A DNA stretch of 64,000 nucleotides from Aquabacterium sp. (GTDB lineage: Bacteria; Pseudomonadota; Gammaproteobacteria; Burkholderiales; Burkholderiaceae_C), in the NCBI GenBank assembly GCA_023266355.1, contig JAHFQM010000002.1, positions 248,001 through 312,000 of the forward strand, in the 5' to 3' direction. A model generated the notes under the pieces. That model worked only from the letters and a program-made list of their open reading frames with translations. It had not been told where the DNA came from and did no database searches. This document shows, piece after piece, positions 1-9,309 of the stretch. The translations under genes were made by a program, and so were the position numbers. The stretch's first letter is position 1; each line of letters begins with the position of its first letter.

Positions 1-473
1 CCAACCTGAACAACCTGATCCCCGGCACCGAGTTCGAGAGCCTGTCGCTCGAAGACACGGTCAAGAAGTCCAGCGGTGGCATCTACAACAACGCCGCCCA
101 GATCTGGAACCACACCTTCTTCTGGAACTGCATGAAGCCCAATGGCGGCGGTGCCCCGACCGGCGCGCTGGCCGACGCCATCAACGCCAAGTTCGGCAGC
201 TACGACGCCTTCAAGGAAGCCTTCACCAAGTCGGCCGTGGGCAACTTCGGTTCGGGCTGGACCTTCCTGGTCAAGAAGGCCGATGGCTCCGTGGACATCG
301 CCAACTTCGGCCCGGCCGGCACCCCGCTGACCACTGGCGACAAGGCCCTGCTGACGATCGACGTCTGGGAACACGCCTACTACATCGACTACCGCAACGC
401 CCGTCCCAAGTTCGTCGAGGTCTTCCTGAACTCGCTGGTCAACTGGGACTTCGCCGCTGCGAACTTCGCTTGA
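1..473 (+). CDS. sodB: Superoxide dismutase (Fe type), 3' part
   Basis: Cytoplasmic enzyme that dismutates superoxide to oxygen and peroxide. The reading frame is open from base 3, so the gene starts before the window and about the last 156 residues are present. Visible family motifs are NHTFFWNCMKPNGGG, carrying a metal-ligand His, and DVWEHAYYIDYRN near the C-terminus, carrying the Asp and His ligands. The run of aromatics and the DVWEHAYY block are those of the Fe/Mn superoxide dismutase family, and the sequence looks most like the iron type of proteobacteria. A rho-independent terminator follows at 509-535, so the gene is transcribed apart from sucA. The choice of iron over manganese is from resemblance only. 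Confidence 0.95.
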   Translation, partial: NLNNLIPGTEFESLSLEDTVKKSSGGIYNNAAQIWNHTFFWNCMKPNGGGAPTGALADAINAKFGSYDAFKEAFTKSAVGNFGSGWTFLVKKADGSVDIANFGPAGTPLTTGDKALLTIDVWEHAYYIDYRNARPKFVEVFLNSLVNWDFAAANFA

Positions 474-508
474 TCTCTGCCTGAGCGGCTCACCCCGCAT
501 CGCGCACC

Positions 509-535
509 AAAAGCCGGGCCTGTCCCGGCTTTTTT
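509..535 (+). terminator. Rho-independent terminator after sodB
   Basis: An 8-bp perfect stem (AAGCCGGG / CCCGGCTT) with a 5-base loop is followed by a run of T. It lies 36 bases after the sodB stop codon. Confidence 0.9.
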
Positions 536-880
536 CATGCCCGCCTGTGTCCTGTTGTGCCCTTGCATGCCTTTCCATGTCTTTTCCGAGGACCCGACCA
601 GAACGCTTCCCGTCCAATGCTCAGACGTCTTCCGCACAAGGCGGCCGCAAAAGGGGCAAAAGGGTTTACGCGCGTTTTGCACAAGCGCCAGCACAAAGCA
701 ACTTCAACAGTGCTACAGTGACGACGGTTTCAAAATAAGCCCTTCCCGTCGCCCTTGCTGGATCTCTGTTTCTCGGCAGTCAGCAAGGCGGGTCGCAATC
801 CGCCAACCGGTCAAGCCGTGTCGCGGAAGGTTGTCCAACCAGCCAACGTCTCAGGAAACCTGAGAGTAAGGTGAGCGAAA
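536..880 (+). promoter_or_regulatory. Non-coding leader and candidate promoter region of the sucA operon
   Basis: No convincing gene lies between the sodB terminator and sucA. The best promoter candidate is an extended -10 (TGCTACAGT, 711-719) with no clear -35. This leaves a leader of roughly 150 bases before the sucA start, long enough for post-transcriptional control, but no known riboswitch was recognised. The sucA ribosome site is the weak AAGGTGAG stretch at about 869-876. Confidence 0.3.
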
Positions 881-3739
881 ATGATGCAGCAGTTCAGGTC
901 GAACTCGTACCTGTTCGGGGGCAATGCCCCATACGTTGAAGAGTTGTACGAGGCCTACCTCGACAATCCAGGGTCTGTCCCAGACAACTGGCGCTCCTAC
1001 TTCGACGCCCTCCAGAACGTTCCTGCTGTGGATGGCTCCGACCATCGCGATGTGGCGCATGCCCCCGTGGTCGAGTCTTTCGCTCAACGTGCGAAGGCCA
1101 ATGCCTTCATGGTCAAGACCAGCTCGGCCGACCTCGCTGTCGCCCGCAAGCAAGTCCATGTCCAGTCCCTGATCGCCGCTTACCGCTTCCTGGGCTCCCG
1201 CTGGGCCGACCTGGACCCGCTCAAGCGCCAGGAACGCGCCAAGATCCCCGAGCTAGAGCCGTCCTTCTACGACTTCACCGAGTCGGACATGGACATCACC
1301 TTCTCGGCGACGAACACCTACTTCACCAAGGCCGAGCACATGACCCTGCGCGAAATCGTGCAGGCCTTGCGTGAGACGTACTGCGGCAGCATCGGCGCCG
1401 AGTACATGCACATCACCGACCCCACCGAAAAACGCTGGTGGCAGGAAAGCCTGGAGAGCACCCGCTCCAAGCCGACCTTCAGCGCCGAGAAGAAGAAGCA
1501 CATTCTCGAGCGACTGACTGCAGCCGAAGGTCTGGAGCGATTCCTCCACACCAAGTACGTTGGCCAAAAGCGCTTTTCGCTGGAAGGCGGTGAGTCCTTC
1601 ATCGCCTCGATGGACGAACTCATCCAGCGCGCCGGCGAAAAAGGCGTGCAGGAAATCGTCATCGGCATGGCCCACCGCGGCCGCCTGAACGTCCTGGTCA
1701 ACACCCTGGGCAAGCAGCCCGCCGAGCTGTTCTCCGAGTTCGAGCACACCGCTCCCGAGAACCTGCCGGCCGGCGACGTGAAGTACCACCAGGGCTTCTC
1801 CAGCGATGTCTCCACCGCTGGCGGCCCGGTCCACCTCTCGCTGTCCTTCAACCCCTCGCACCTGGAAATCGTCAACCCGGTGATCGAAGGCTCGGTCAAG
1901 GCCCGCATGGACCGCCGTGGCGACGCCAAGGGCACGCAAGTGCTGCCGGTGCAGGTGCACGGTGACGCCGCCTTCGCAGGCCAGGGCGTCGTGATGGAAA
2001 CGCTGGCGCTGGCCCAGACCCGTGGTTACTACACGGGCGGCACGGTGCACATCGTCATCAACAACCAGATCGGCTTCACCACCTCCGACCCGCGCGACAC
2101 CCGCTCGACGCTGTACTGCTCCGACGTCGTCAAGATGATCGAAGCCCCGGTGCTACACGTCAATGGCGACGATCCGGAAGCCGTGGTGTTCGCCACCCAG
2201 CTGGCCCTGGACTACCGCCAGCAGTTCAGCAAGGACGTGGTGGTGGACATCGTGTGTTTCCGCAAGCTCGGCCACAACGAGCAGGACACGCCGTCGATGA
2301 CCCAGCCGCTGATGTACAAGAAGATCGGCCAACACCCCGGCACCCGCAAGGTGTACGGTGACCGCCTGGTCGGTGGCGGCACGCTGCCCACGACCGGTCC
2401 TGACGACATGGTCAAGGGCTACCGCGCCGCCATGGAAGCCGGCAAGCACACGGTGGACCCGGTGCTGACGAACTTCAAGAGCAAGTATGCGGTTGACTGG
2501 ACCCCCTTCCTGAACAAGAAGTGGACCGACTCCGCCGACACGGCCCTGCCGTTGGCCGAGTTCCGCCGCCTGGCCGAGCGCATCACCACCGTCCCCGCCA
2601 ACTTCAAGCCTCACCCGCTGGTGCAGAAGGTCATCGACGACCGCGCCGCCATGGGCCGTGGCGAAGTCAACGTGGACTGGGGCATGGGCGAGCACATGGC
2701 GTTTGCCTCGCTGGTGGCCTCGGGCTACCCGGTGCGTCTGTCCGGTGAGGACTGCGGCCGTGGCACCTTCACGCACCGCCACTCGGTGCTGCACGACCAG
2801 AACCGTGAGAAGTTCGACGAGGGCACCTACATCCCCCTGCAGCACGTGGCCGACAACCAGGCTCCGTACGTCGTCATCGACTCCATCCTGTCCGAAGAGG
2901 CCGTGCTGGGCTTCGAGTACGGCTATGCCGGCTCCGACCCCAACAGCCTGGTCATCTGGGAAGCCCAGTTCGGCGACTTCGCCAATGGCGCCCAGGTGGT
3001 GATCGACCAGTTCATCGCTTCCGGCGAAGTGAAGTGGGGCCGTGCCAATGGCCTGACCCTGATGCTGCCGCACGGCTACGAAGGCCAGGGCCCCGAGCAC
3101 AGCTCGGCCCGCCTGGAGCGCTTCATGCAGCTGGCTGCCGACAACAACATGCAGATCGTGCAGCCGACCTCGGCTTCGCAGATCTTCCACGTGTTGCGTC
3201 GCCAGATGGTGCGCATGTTCCGCAAGCCGCTGGTCATCATGACGCCGAAGTCGCTGCTGCGTAACAAGGACGCGACCTCGCCGCTGACCGAGTTCACCCG
3301 CGGCGAGTTCCGCACCGTGATCGGTGAGGTGGACGAGACCATCGACAACAGCAAGGTCAAGCGCCTGATCGCCTGCTCGGGCAAGGTCTATTACGACCTG
3401 GTCAAGAAGCGTGCCGAGAAGAAGGCGACCGACGTGGCCATCATCCGCGTCGAGCAGCTCTATCCCTTCCCGCACAAGGCTTTCGCGGCCGAGGCCAAGA
3501 AGTACCCGAACCTGACCGAAATGGTCTGGTGTCAGGACGAGCCTCAGAACCAGGGCTCCTGGTTCTTCGTGCAGCACTACATCCACGAGAACATGGCCGA
3601 CGGTCAGAAGCTGGGTTATGCGGGCCGTCCCGCCTCGGCTTCGCCGGCAGTGGGTTACGCCCACCTGCACCAGGAACAGCAAAAGGCTTTGCTGGACCAG
3701 GCTTTCGCCAAGCTCAAGGGCTTCGTTCTCACCAAGTAA
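881..3739 (+). CDS. sucA: 2-oxoglutarate dehydrogenase E1 component
   Basis: Thiamine-diphosphate-dependent E1 of the 2-oxoglutarate dehydrogenase complex (TCA cycle). It decarboxylates 2-oxoglutarate and reductively succinylates the lipoyl group of E2. The 952-residue length is normal for the family. Visible marks are the N-terminal SNSYLFGGNAPYVEELYEAY segment used for E2 assembly, GMAHRGRLNVLVN near residue 265, the cofactor-binding block GDAAFAGQGVVMETL near 360, and FTHRHSVLHDQN near 630. It opens an operon: sucB begins 107 bases downstream, followed by a PspC gene and lpdA. The start ATGATGCAGCAG was chosen because it gives the usual N-terminus. Confidence 0.97.
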   Translation: MMQQFRSNSYLFGGNAPYVEELYEAYLDNPGSVPDNWRSYFDALQNVPAVDGSDHRDVAHAPVVESFAQRAKANAFMVKTSSADLAVARKQVHVQSLIAAYRFLGSRWADLDPLKRQERAKIPELEPSFYDFTESDMDITFSATNTYFTKAEHMTLREIVQALRETYCGSIGAEYMHITDPTEKRWWQESLESTRSKPTFSAEKKKHILERLTAAEGLERFLHTKYVGQKRFSLEGGESFIASMDELIQRAGEKGVQEIVIGMAHRGRLNVLVNTLGKQPAELFSEFEHTAPENLPAGDVKYHQGFSSDVSTAGGPVHLSLSFNPSHLEIVNPVIEGSVKARMDRRGDAKGTQVLPVQVHGDAAFAGQGVVMETLALAQTRGYYTGGTVHIVINNQIGFTTSDPRDTRSTLYCSDVVKMIEAPVLHVNGDDPEAVVFATQLALDYRQQFSKDVVVDIVCFRKLGHNEQDTPSMTQPLMYKKIGQHPGTRKVYGDRLVGGGTLPTTGPDDMVKGYRAAMEAGKHTVDPVLTNFKSKYAVDWTPFLNKKWTDSADTALPLAEFRRLAERITTVPANFKPHPLVQKVIDDRAAMGRGEVNVDWGMGEHMAFASLVASGYPVRLSGEDCGRGTFTHRHSVLHDQNREKFDEGTYIPLQHVADNQAPYVVIDSILSEEAVLGFEYGYAGSDPNSLVIWEAQFGDFANGAQVVIDQFIASGEVKWGRANGLTLMLPHGYEGQGPEHSSARLERFMQLAADNNMQIVQPTSASQIFHVLRRQMVRMFRKPLVIMTPKSLLRNKDATSPLTEFTRGEFRTVIGEVDETIDNSKVKRLIACSGKVYYDLVKKRAEKKATDVAIIRVEQLYPFPHKAFAAEAKKYPNLTEMVWCQDEPQNQGSWFFVQHYIHENMADGQKLGYAGRPASASPAVGYAHLHQEQQKALLDQAFAKLKGFVLTK

Positions 3740-3846
3740 GGTCATGGCAGGCGCTTTGCGTCGCCCCGACCGGTCCGGCCCGGACAGGCTCAGCCTGACG
3801 GTCCGGACGGTGGCGAGCAAGGCGACTGCCGCAGGAGATACACATC

Positions 3847-5115
3847 ATGGCAATCGTTGACGTCAAGGTTCCCCAACTCTCTGAATCCGTGGCCGAAGCC
3901 ACGCTGCTGCAATGGAAGAAGCGCCCCGGCGAAGCTGTCGCTGCGGACGAAATCATCATTGAAATCGAGACCGACAAGGTCGTGCTCGAAGTGCCCGCGC
4001 CCGCCGCTGGCGTGATCGCCCAACTCGTCCGCAATGACGGCGACACCGTCGCCAGCGACGAGGTCATCGCCCGCATCGACACCGAGGGCTCTGCCGCGGT
4101 CAGCCCGCTGGAAATCAAGCCAGTGGCCGCCGTTGCTTCGGCCCCTGCGGCTGCCGCACCTGCCGCCGCCGGTGGCAACAAGGGCGATGTGGCCATGCCC
4201 GCCGCCGCCAAGCTGCTGGCCGACAACGGCCTGAGCACCGCGCAAGTCGCGGGTTCCGGCAAGGACGGCCGCGTGACCAAGGGCGACGTGCTGGCCGCCG
4301 TCGCTGGTGGCGCCAAGCCTGCCGCAGCGCCTGCAGCTGCCGCGATCCCGACCGGTGTGCCCACCAAGGCCCTGCCGGCCGTGAGCATCCCCACCGGCCC
4401 GAACACCCTGGGCGAACGTCCTGAGCAGCGCGTGCCGATGAGCCGCCTGCGTGCCCGTGTGGCCGAGCGCCTGCTGCAGTCGCAAGCCACCAACGCCATC
4501 CTGACCACGTTCAACGAAGTGAACATGGCCCCGGTGATGGAGATGCGCAAGAAGTTCCAGGAAAAGTTCGAGAAGGAACACGGCGTCAAGCTGGGCTTCA
4601 TGAGCTTCTTCGTCAAGGCGGCAGTGCATGCCCTGAAGAAGTACCCGGTGATCAATGCGTCGGTCGATGGCAACGACGTGGTCTACCACGGCTACTTCGA
4701 CATCGGCGTGGCCGTCGGTTCGCCGCGTGGCCTGGTGGTGCCGGTGCTGCGCAATGCGGACCAGATGACCTTCGCTGAAATCGAGAAGAAGATCGCCGAA
4801 TTCGGTGCCAAGGCCCGTGACGGCAAGCTGGGTCTGGACGACCTGACCGGCGGCACCTTCTCCATCTCCAACGGCGGCACCTTCGGTTCGATGCTGTCCA
4901 CGCCGATCATCAACCCGCCGCAGTCGGCCATCCTGGGCGTGCACGCCACCAAGGACCGCGCCGTGGTGGAAAACGGCCAAGTGGTGGTCCGTCCGATCAA
5001 CTACCTGGCGATGTCCTACGACCACCGCATCATCGACGGCCGCGAAGCCGTGCTGGGCCTGGTGGCCATGAAGGAAGCGCTGGAAGATCCGGCCCGCCTG
5101 CTGTTCGACATCTGA
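3847..5115 (+). CDS. sucB: Dihydrolipoyllysine succinyltransferase E2
   Basis: E2 core of the 2-oxoglutarate dehydrogenase complex, passing the succinyl group from lipoate to CoA. At 422 residues it has one N-terminal lipoyl domain with the modified Lys in [10 protein letters not shown] (about residue 43), then an Ala/Pro-rich linker. Next come a peripheral-subunit-binding domain ([10 protein letters not shown]...[10 protein letters not shown], about 120-150) and a second linker. The acyltransferase domain ends with the catalytic SYDHRIIDG block near residue 390. AGGAGA lies just upstream of the ATG. The 107-base gap after sucA contains GC-rich inverted repeats that might tune expression of E2 relative to E1. 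Confidence 0.97.
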   Translation: MAIVDVKVPQLSESVAEATLLQWKKRPGEAVAADEIIIEIETDKVVLEVPAPAAGVIAQLVRNDGDTVASDEVIARIDTEGSAAVSPLEIKPVAAVASAPAAAAPAAAGGNKGDVAMPAAAKLLADNGLSTAQVAGSGKDGRVTKGDVLAAVAGGAKPAAAPAAAAIPTGVPTKALPAVSIPTGPNTLGERPEQRVPMSRLRARVAERLLQSQATNAILTTFNEVNMAPVMEMRKKFQEKFEKEHGVKLGFMSFFVKAAVHALKKYPVINASVDGNDVVYHGYFDIGVAVGSPRGLVVPVLRNADQMTFAEIEKKIAEFGAKARDGKLGLDDLTGGTFSISNGGTFGSMLSTPIINPPQSAILGVHATKDRAVVENGQVVVRPINYLAMSYDHRIIDGREAVLGLVAMKEALEDPARLLFDI

Positions 5116-5193
5116 TGAGTTTTGCGGCCGGGCGGTCCTCACGAGGGACCGCTCGGACCTGCATTCCCGACCTCCAAGGATCGCCGCCGAGCC

Positions 5194-5520
5194 ATGTCCA
5201 TCGCCGATGAACTCGACAAGCTGAGCACGCTGCAAGAGCGCGGTGTGATCACGCACGAGGAGTTCCTCAAACTCAAGGCGCGCCTGGTGGATGGCCTTGA
5301 GTCCACGGCGCCTGTTGCCGCGACACCGCCATCGCCGCCCGATCTGGCGCTGCGCCGCGTGCGCGACGACCGCTGGCTGGGTGGCGTGTGCGGCGGCCTC
5401 GCGCGCATGCTGGGCGTCGAGTCCTGGCTGGTTCGCCTGGCCTTCACCTTGCTGTTCCTGCTGTGGGGCACGGGCCTCATCTTCTACATCCTGCTGTGGA
5501 TCTTCGTGCCCGAAGAGTGA
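5194..5520 (+). CDS. SHOCT/PspC-domain small membrane protein
   Basis: A 108-residue protein with two parts. Residues about 3-35 (ADELDKLSTLQERGVITHEE) match the SHOCT oligomerisation motif. Residues about 53-107 match the PspC domain: the RWLGGVCGGLARMLGV signature, then a hydrophobic segment (LAFTLLFLLWGTGLIFYILL) ending in FVPEE. PspC-domain proteins are inner-membrane proteins linked to envelope stress, but the role of this short form is not known. It sits inside the 2-oxoglutarate dehydrogenase operon, 78 bases after sucB and 24 before lpdA, so it is probably co-transcribed. The first methionine matching the SHOCT motif was taken as the start; an upstream start at 5122 is open but unlikely. 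Confidence 0.85.
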   Translation: MSIADELDKLSTLQERGVITHEEFLKLKARLVDGLESTAPVAATPPSPPDLALRRVRDDRWLGGVCGGLARMLGVESWLVRLAFTLLFLLWGTGLIFYILLWIFVPEE

Positions 5521-5544
5521 CCATGGCCTGAAAGACACACAACC

Positions 5545-6984
5545 ATGTCCAATCAATTCGACGTCATCGTCATCGGCGCCGGCCCCGGCGGCTACATCGC
5601 GGCCATCCGCGCGGCCCAGCTGGGCTTCAAGGTCGCTTGCATCGACGAGTGGAAGAATGCCAAGGGTGGCGCGGCCCCCGGTGGCACCTGCACCAACGTG
5701 GGTTGCATCCCGTCCAAGGCGCTGCTGCAGTCGTCCGAGCACTACGAGCACGCGGCCCACCATTTCGCCGACCACGGCATCTCGATGGACAACCTGTCCA
5801 TCGACGTGGCCAAGATGATTGGTCGCAAAGACACCGTCGTGAAGCAGAACAACGACGGCATCCTTTATCTGTTCAAGAAGAACAAGGTCAGCTTCTTCCA
5901 CGGACGTGGCTCTTTCGTGAAGGCCGCCGATGGCCAGTACGAAGTGGCCGTGGCCGGTGACAAGCCGGACACCCTGACGGCCAAGCACGTCGTCATCGCC
6001 ACGGGCTCCAACGCCCGCCAGCTGGCCGGTGTGCCCTTCGACGAAAAGCTCATCCTGTCCAACGACGGCGCGCTGGCCATTGGCGAGGCACCGAAGAAGC
6101 TGGGCGTGATCGGTTCGGGCGTCATTGGCCTGGAAATGGGCTCGGTCTGGCGCCGCCTGGGTGCCGATGTCACCGTGCTCGAAGCCATGCCGGCCTTCCT
6201 GGCCGCGGTCGATGAGCAGGTGGCCAAGGAAGCCCAGAAGCTGTTCACCAAGCAAGGCCTGAAGCTGCAGCTGGGCGTGAAGATCGGCGAAATCAAGACG
6301 ACCAAGAAGGGCAAGGCCACTGGCGTGAGCGTGGCTTACACCGACGCTGCCGGCGCAGAACAAGTCCTGGAGTGCGACAAGCTGATCGTCTCCATCGGCC
6401 GCGTGCCCAACACCATCGGCCTGAATGCCGACGGCGTGGGCCTGCAGCTGGACGAACGTGGCGCCATCGTGGTGAACGCCGACTGCCAGACCAACCTGCC
6501 CAATGTGTGGGCGGTGGGTGACGTGGTTCGCGGCCCGATGCTGGCGCACAAGGCAGAAGAAGAGGGTGTGGCCGTGGCCGAGCGGATCGCCGGTCAGCAT
6601 GGCCACGTGGACTTCGACATCATTCCCTGTGTGATCTACACCAGCCCGGAGATCGCCTGGGTCGGCAAAACCGAACAGGCGCTGAAAGCGGAGGGCCGGT
6701 CCTACAAGGCCGGTTCCTTCCCCTTCATTGCGAACGGCCGCGCCCGCGCTTTAGGTGACACCAATGGCTTCGTCAAGTTCCTGGCCGATGCCAACACCGA
6801 CGAAATCCTGGGCGTGCACATCATCGGCCCGTATGCCAGCGAGCTGATCTCGGAAGCGGTGGTGGCGATGGCCTTCAAGGCCAGCGCCGAAGACATCGCC
6901 CGCATCTGCCACGCGCACCCCAGCCTGAGCGAAGCCACCAAGGAAGCCGCGCTGGCCGTGGACAAGCGCACCCTGAACTTCTGA
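5545..6984 (+). CDS. lpdA: Dihydrolipoyl dehydrogenase E3 of the 2-oxoglutarate complex
   Basis: Flavoprotein that reoxidises dihydrolipoate with NAD+ and feeds the E2 encoded upstream. The 479 residues show the FAD-binding [10 protein letters not shown], the redox-active disulfide block [17 protein letters not shown] near residue 45, the NAD-binding [13 protein letters not shown] near 190, and the C-terminal [12 protein letters not shown] block with the catalytic His at the dimer interface. There is no fused lipoyl domain, in contrast to the second E3 gene at 41497. The short insert GGAAPGG before the active-site cysteines occurs in E3 enzymes of this kind. A terminator follows at 7007-7036. 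Confidence 0.97.
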   Translation: MSNQFDVIVIGAGPGGYIAAIRAAQLGFKVACIDEWKNAKGGAAPGGTCTNVGCIPSKALLQSSEHYEHAAHHFADHGISMDNLSIDVAKMIGRKDTVVKQNNDGILYLFKKNKVSFFHGRGSFVKAADGQYEVAVAGDKPDTLTAKHVVIATGSNARQLAGVPFDEKLILSNDGALAIGEAPKKLGVIGSGVIGLEMGSVWRRLGADVTVLEAMPAFLAAVDEQVAKEAQKLFTKQGLKLQLGVKIGEIKTTKKGKATGVSVAYTDAAGAEQVLECDKLIVSIGRVPNTIGLNADGVGLQLDERGAIVVNADCQTNLPNVWAVGDVVRGPMLAHKAEEEGVAVAERIAGQHGHVDFDIIPCVIYTSPEIAWVGKTEQALKAEGRSYKAGSFPFIANGRARALGDTNGFVKFLADANTDEILGVHIIGPYASELISEAVVAMAFKASAEDIARICHAHPSLSEATKEAALAVDKRTLNF

Positions 6985-7006
6985 GTTTTCCTCAGCTAAA
7001 GTCACG

Positions 7007-7036
7007 AGGGGCGGCGCAGGCTGCCCCTTTGCTTTT
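7007..7036 (+). terminator. Terminator of the sucA-sucB-lpdA operon
   Basis: The stem AGGGGC / GCCCCT around a short loop is followed by the T-rich stretch TTGCTTTT, 22 bases after the lpdA stop codon. Confidence 0.75.
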
Positions 7037-7071
7037 CCAGCTCACCTGCGTGGGTTCAAAGCCGCTTCACC

Positions 7072-8184
7072 ATGCCCGCCTACACACAATCCGTCACCGA
7101 CCTCTACGAACAGAGCCTGGCCGAACGCGGCTACCAGGCCGATGAGGCTCAGCGCAAGGGCATAGCGGCCTTGCAGCGCTGCCAGGACGAGTGGGCCAAC
7201 TACAAGGCCAAGCGCAGCAATGCCCTGACGAAGATGCTGCGCTACCCGGAGCTGCCCAAGGGCGTCTACATGTATGGCGGGGTGGGGCGTGGCAAGAGCT
7301 TCATCATGGACTGCTTCTACAACGCCGTCCCGCTGGAGCGCAAAACGCGCTTGCACTTCCACGAGTTCATGCGCGAGGTGCACCGCCAGTTGCACGAGCT
7401 CAAGGGCGTGCAGGACCCGCTGGACGTGCTGGCCAAGAAGATGTCGCGCAAGCACCGCCTGATCTGCTTCGATGAGTTCCACGTGGCCGACGTGACCGAC
7501 GCGATGATCCTGCACCGCCTGCTGGACGCCATGTTCCGCAACCGCATGAGCATCGTCACGACCTCGAACTTCCACCCGGACGGGCTCTACCCCAATGGCT
7601 TGCACCGCGACCGCATCCTGCCGGCCATCGAGCTGCTGAAAAGCCAGCTGGAGATCATCAACGTCGATGCGGGCAACGACTACCGCCGCCGCACGCTGGA
7701 GCTGGCGCGCCTGTACCTGACGCCGCTCAACGACGACACGACCCGAGAGATGGACGCCATCTTCAGCAACCTGGCAGAGCAGGCCGACGAAGACCCGAGC
7801 CTGAACATCGAGCACCGCGTGCTCAAGGCCAAGCGCCGTGCCGGTGGCGTGGTCTGGTTCGACTTCAACACGCTGTGCGGCGGGCCGCGTTCGCAGAACG
7901 ACTACCTGGAGCTGGCCTCGCGCTTCCACACCATCTTGCTCAGCGATGTGCCAGAGATGCCGGTGCGCCTGGCCTCGGAAGCGCGGCGTTTCACCTGGCT
8001 GGTGGACGTGCTCTACGACCGCCGCTGCAAGCTGGTGATCTCGGCGGCGGTGCCCCCGGAGCGGCTGTACGTGGAAGGCCCGATGTCGCACGAATTCCCG
8101 CGCACGGTCTCGCGCCTCAACGAGATGCAGTCCAAGGAGTACTTGGGCGAAGAGCGCCGCATCGTGGACACCTCCATCACCTGA
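7072..8184 (+). CDS. zapE: ZapE/AFG1-family cell division ATPase
   Basis: AFG1-type P-loop ATPase. In Escherichia coli ZapE binds FtsZ and acts late in division, especially under stress. The 370 residues show Walker A as YGGVGRGKSFIMD near residue 65, FDEFHVADVTDAMIL (Walker B) near 140, and the arginine-rich TSNFHPDGLY segment. They end with the conserved SRLNEMQSKEYLG block. Length and motif order are those of the family. It stands alone between the lpdA terminator and a convergent PP2C gene. A 14-base palindrome (GGCCAGCGCTGGCC, 8190-8203) lies between the two stop codons but has no T-run. Confidence 0.93.
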   Translation: MPAYTQSVTDLYEQSLAERGYQADEAQRKGIAALQRCQDEWANYKAKRSNALTKMLRYPELPKGVYMYGGVGRGKSFIMDCFYNAVPLERKTRLHFHEFMREVHRQLHELKGVQDPLDVLAKKMSRKHRLICFDEFHVADVTDAMILHRLLDAMFRNRMSIVTTSNFHPDGLYPNGLHRDRILPAIELLKSQLEIINVDAGNDYRRRTLELARLYLTPLNDDTTREMDAIFSNLAEQADEDPSLNIEHRVLKAKRRAGGVVWFDFNTLCGGPRSQNDYLELASRFHTILLSDVPEMPVRLASEARRFTWLVDVLYDRRCKLVISAAVPPERLYVEGPMSHEFPRTVSRLNEMQSKEYLGEERRIVDTSIT

Positions 8185-8209
8185 GGACGGCCAGCGCTGG
8201 CCCGGTCCG

Positions 8210-8977
8210 TCAGCCCAGGGCTTCCACCCGCACCAGTGCCAGCGAGAGGTTGTCGCCGCCCTGGCGGGCCCGGTAGCGTGCCTTGCCCACCAGCATTTCC
8301 GCCGCTTCGCGCGGAGGCAGGGTGTGGACGATGGCGCCGAGCTCCTTGGGCGTGAAGTAGTGCCACAGGCCGTCCGAGCAGGCCATCAGCGTGTCGCCGA
8401 TTTCCAGCCGCGTGATGCGCTTGATGGCCAGCGGTGGGTCGGTCTGGGTGCCCAGGCAGCCCGTCAGCAGGTTGGACTGTGGGTGCACATTGGCCTCTTC
8501 CTCGGTGATCTGGCCTTCGTTGACCAGGCGTTGCACGAAGGAGTGGTCCTCGGTGCGGTAGACCATCTCGGGCCCGTGGAAGTGGTAGATGCGGGTGTCT
8601 CCCGCGTGCGCCAGGCAGGCGGAGAGGTCCGGGTTGACGATGAAGGCACTCACGGTGCTGTGGGGCTCTTCCTCGAAGGCCAGGGCCGTCAGCTTGATCA
8701 TCAGGTGCGCTTCGTGCACCGTCTGGCGCAGTGCCTGCTCCGAGCTTTCCTGCGAGGGGATGTAGCGGTCGAAGACCTGGCGGGCGGTCATCACGACCTG
8801 GTCGGCGGCTTTGCGACCTCCGCTTTTGCCACCCATGCCATCGGCCACCACGCCCAGCAGGCAACCCGCCACGCGGGGGTGAGGGATGACTTCGACCTGG
8901 TCCTGCTGGTACGGTCGGTCTCCGCGGTGGAGGCCCGTGGCTGCCACCAGACGGAAACGGGAGGGTGCTGCGATCAT
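8210..8977 (-). CDS. PP2C-family serine/threonine phosphatase
   Basis: Metal-dependent protein phosphatase of the PP2C (Stp1-like) family, 255 residues and soluble. Metal-binding motifs are visible: RPYQQDQVEV near the N-terminus, VVADGMGGKSGG near residue 40, LAHAGDTRIYHF in the middle, CSDGLWHY, and the C-terminal GGDNLSLALV. No kinase partner gene is adjacent, so its substrates cannot be named. The start at MIAAPSRF was preferred over the longer frame (to 9073) because homology begins there and the added sequence overlaps the promoter region of the divergent gene at 9097. Confidence 0.88.
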   Translation of the reverse strand: MIAAPSRFRLVAATGLHRGDRPYQQDQVEVIPHPRVAGCLLGVVADGMGGKSGGRKAADQVVMTARQVFDRYIPSQESSEQALRQTVHEAHLMIKLTALAFEEEPHSTVSAFIVNPDLSACLAHAGDTRIYHFHGPEMVYRTEDHSFVQRLVNEGQITEEEANVHPQSNLLTGCLGTQTDPPLAIKRITRLEIGDTLMACSDGLWHYFTPKELGAIVHTLPPREAAEMLVGKARYRARQGGDNLSLALVRVEALG

Positions 8978-9096
8978 GGAGAAAACTATAATGCCTGGGA
9001 GCCCGGTTCTGACCACGCGCAAGCAGATGAACTGCCGGGGTTTGCCCCTTGGCTCACGCTCCAGAACCACCATGACATGGGCCCCAGGCGTCCCCG

Positions 9097-9300
9097 ATGA
9101 CAGAAAACCTGCATTCCCCGCACCGCCGGCTGATCGAACTGCGGATGGAGCACGCAGACCTTGACAGTCTGATCGACCACGCTGCCGAGCAAAGCCCCCT
9201 CGACGAGCTGGCGGTGCGCCGCCTCAAGAAGCGCCGCCTGGCCTTGCGCGATCAGATCGCGACGCTGGAGCTTTTGCTGGACCCCAAAGAACCTGCTTGA
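9097..9300 (+). CDS. DUF465 (YdcH-like) small helical protein
   Basis: A 67-residue charged protein that matches DUF465/YdcH in size and pattern. It has an N-terminal HRRLIELRMEHADLDSLID helix and a C-terminal helix with the typical RRLKKRRLALRDQIATLE. It probably forms a short helical hairpin or coiled coil. The function of the family is unknown. The gene is divergent from the PP2C gene and converges on glnD with a 9-base gap. A TATAAT sequence at 8987-8992, about 105 bases upstream, is a possible -10 element. Confidence 0.85.
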   Translation: MTENLHSPHRRLIELRMEHADLDSLIDHAAEQSPLDELAVRRLKKRRLALRDQIATLELLLDPKEPA

Positions 9301-9309
9301 GCGCTGGCC

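Noticed and set aside
3790..6606. Long minus-strand frame of 938 codons
   Set aside because: Antisense shadow of sucB, the PspC gene and lpdA. It is His/Arg-rich with no domain.
8190..8203. GGCCAGCGCTGGCC palindrome as a terminator
   Set aside because: It lies between convergent genes but has no T-run on either strand, so termination is not supported.
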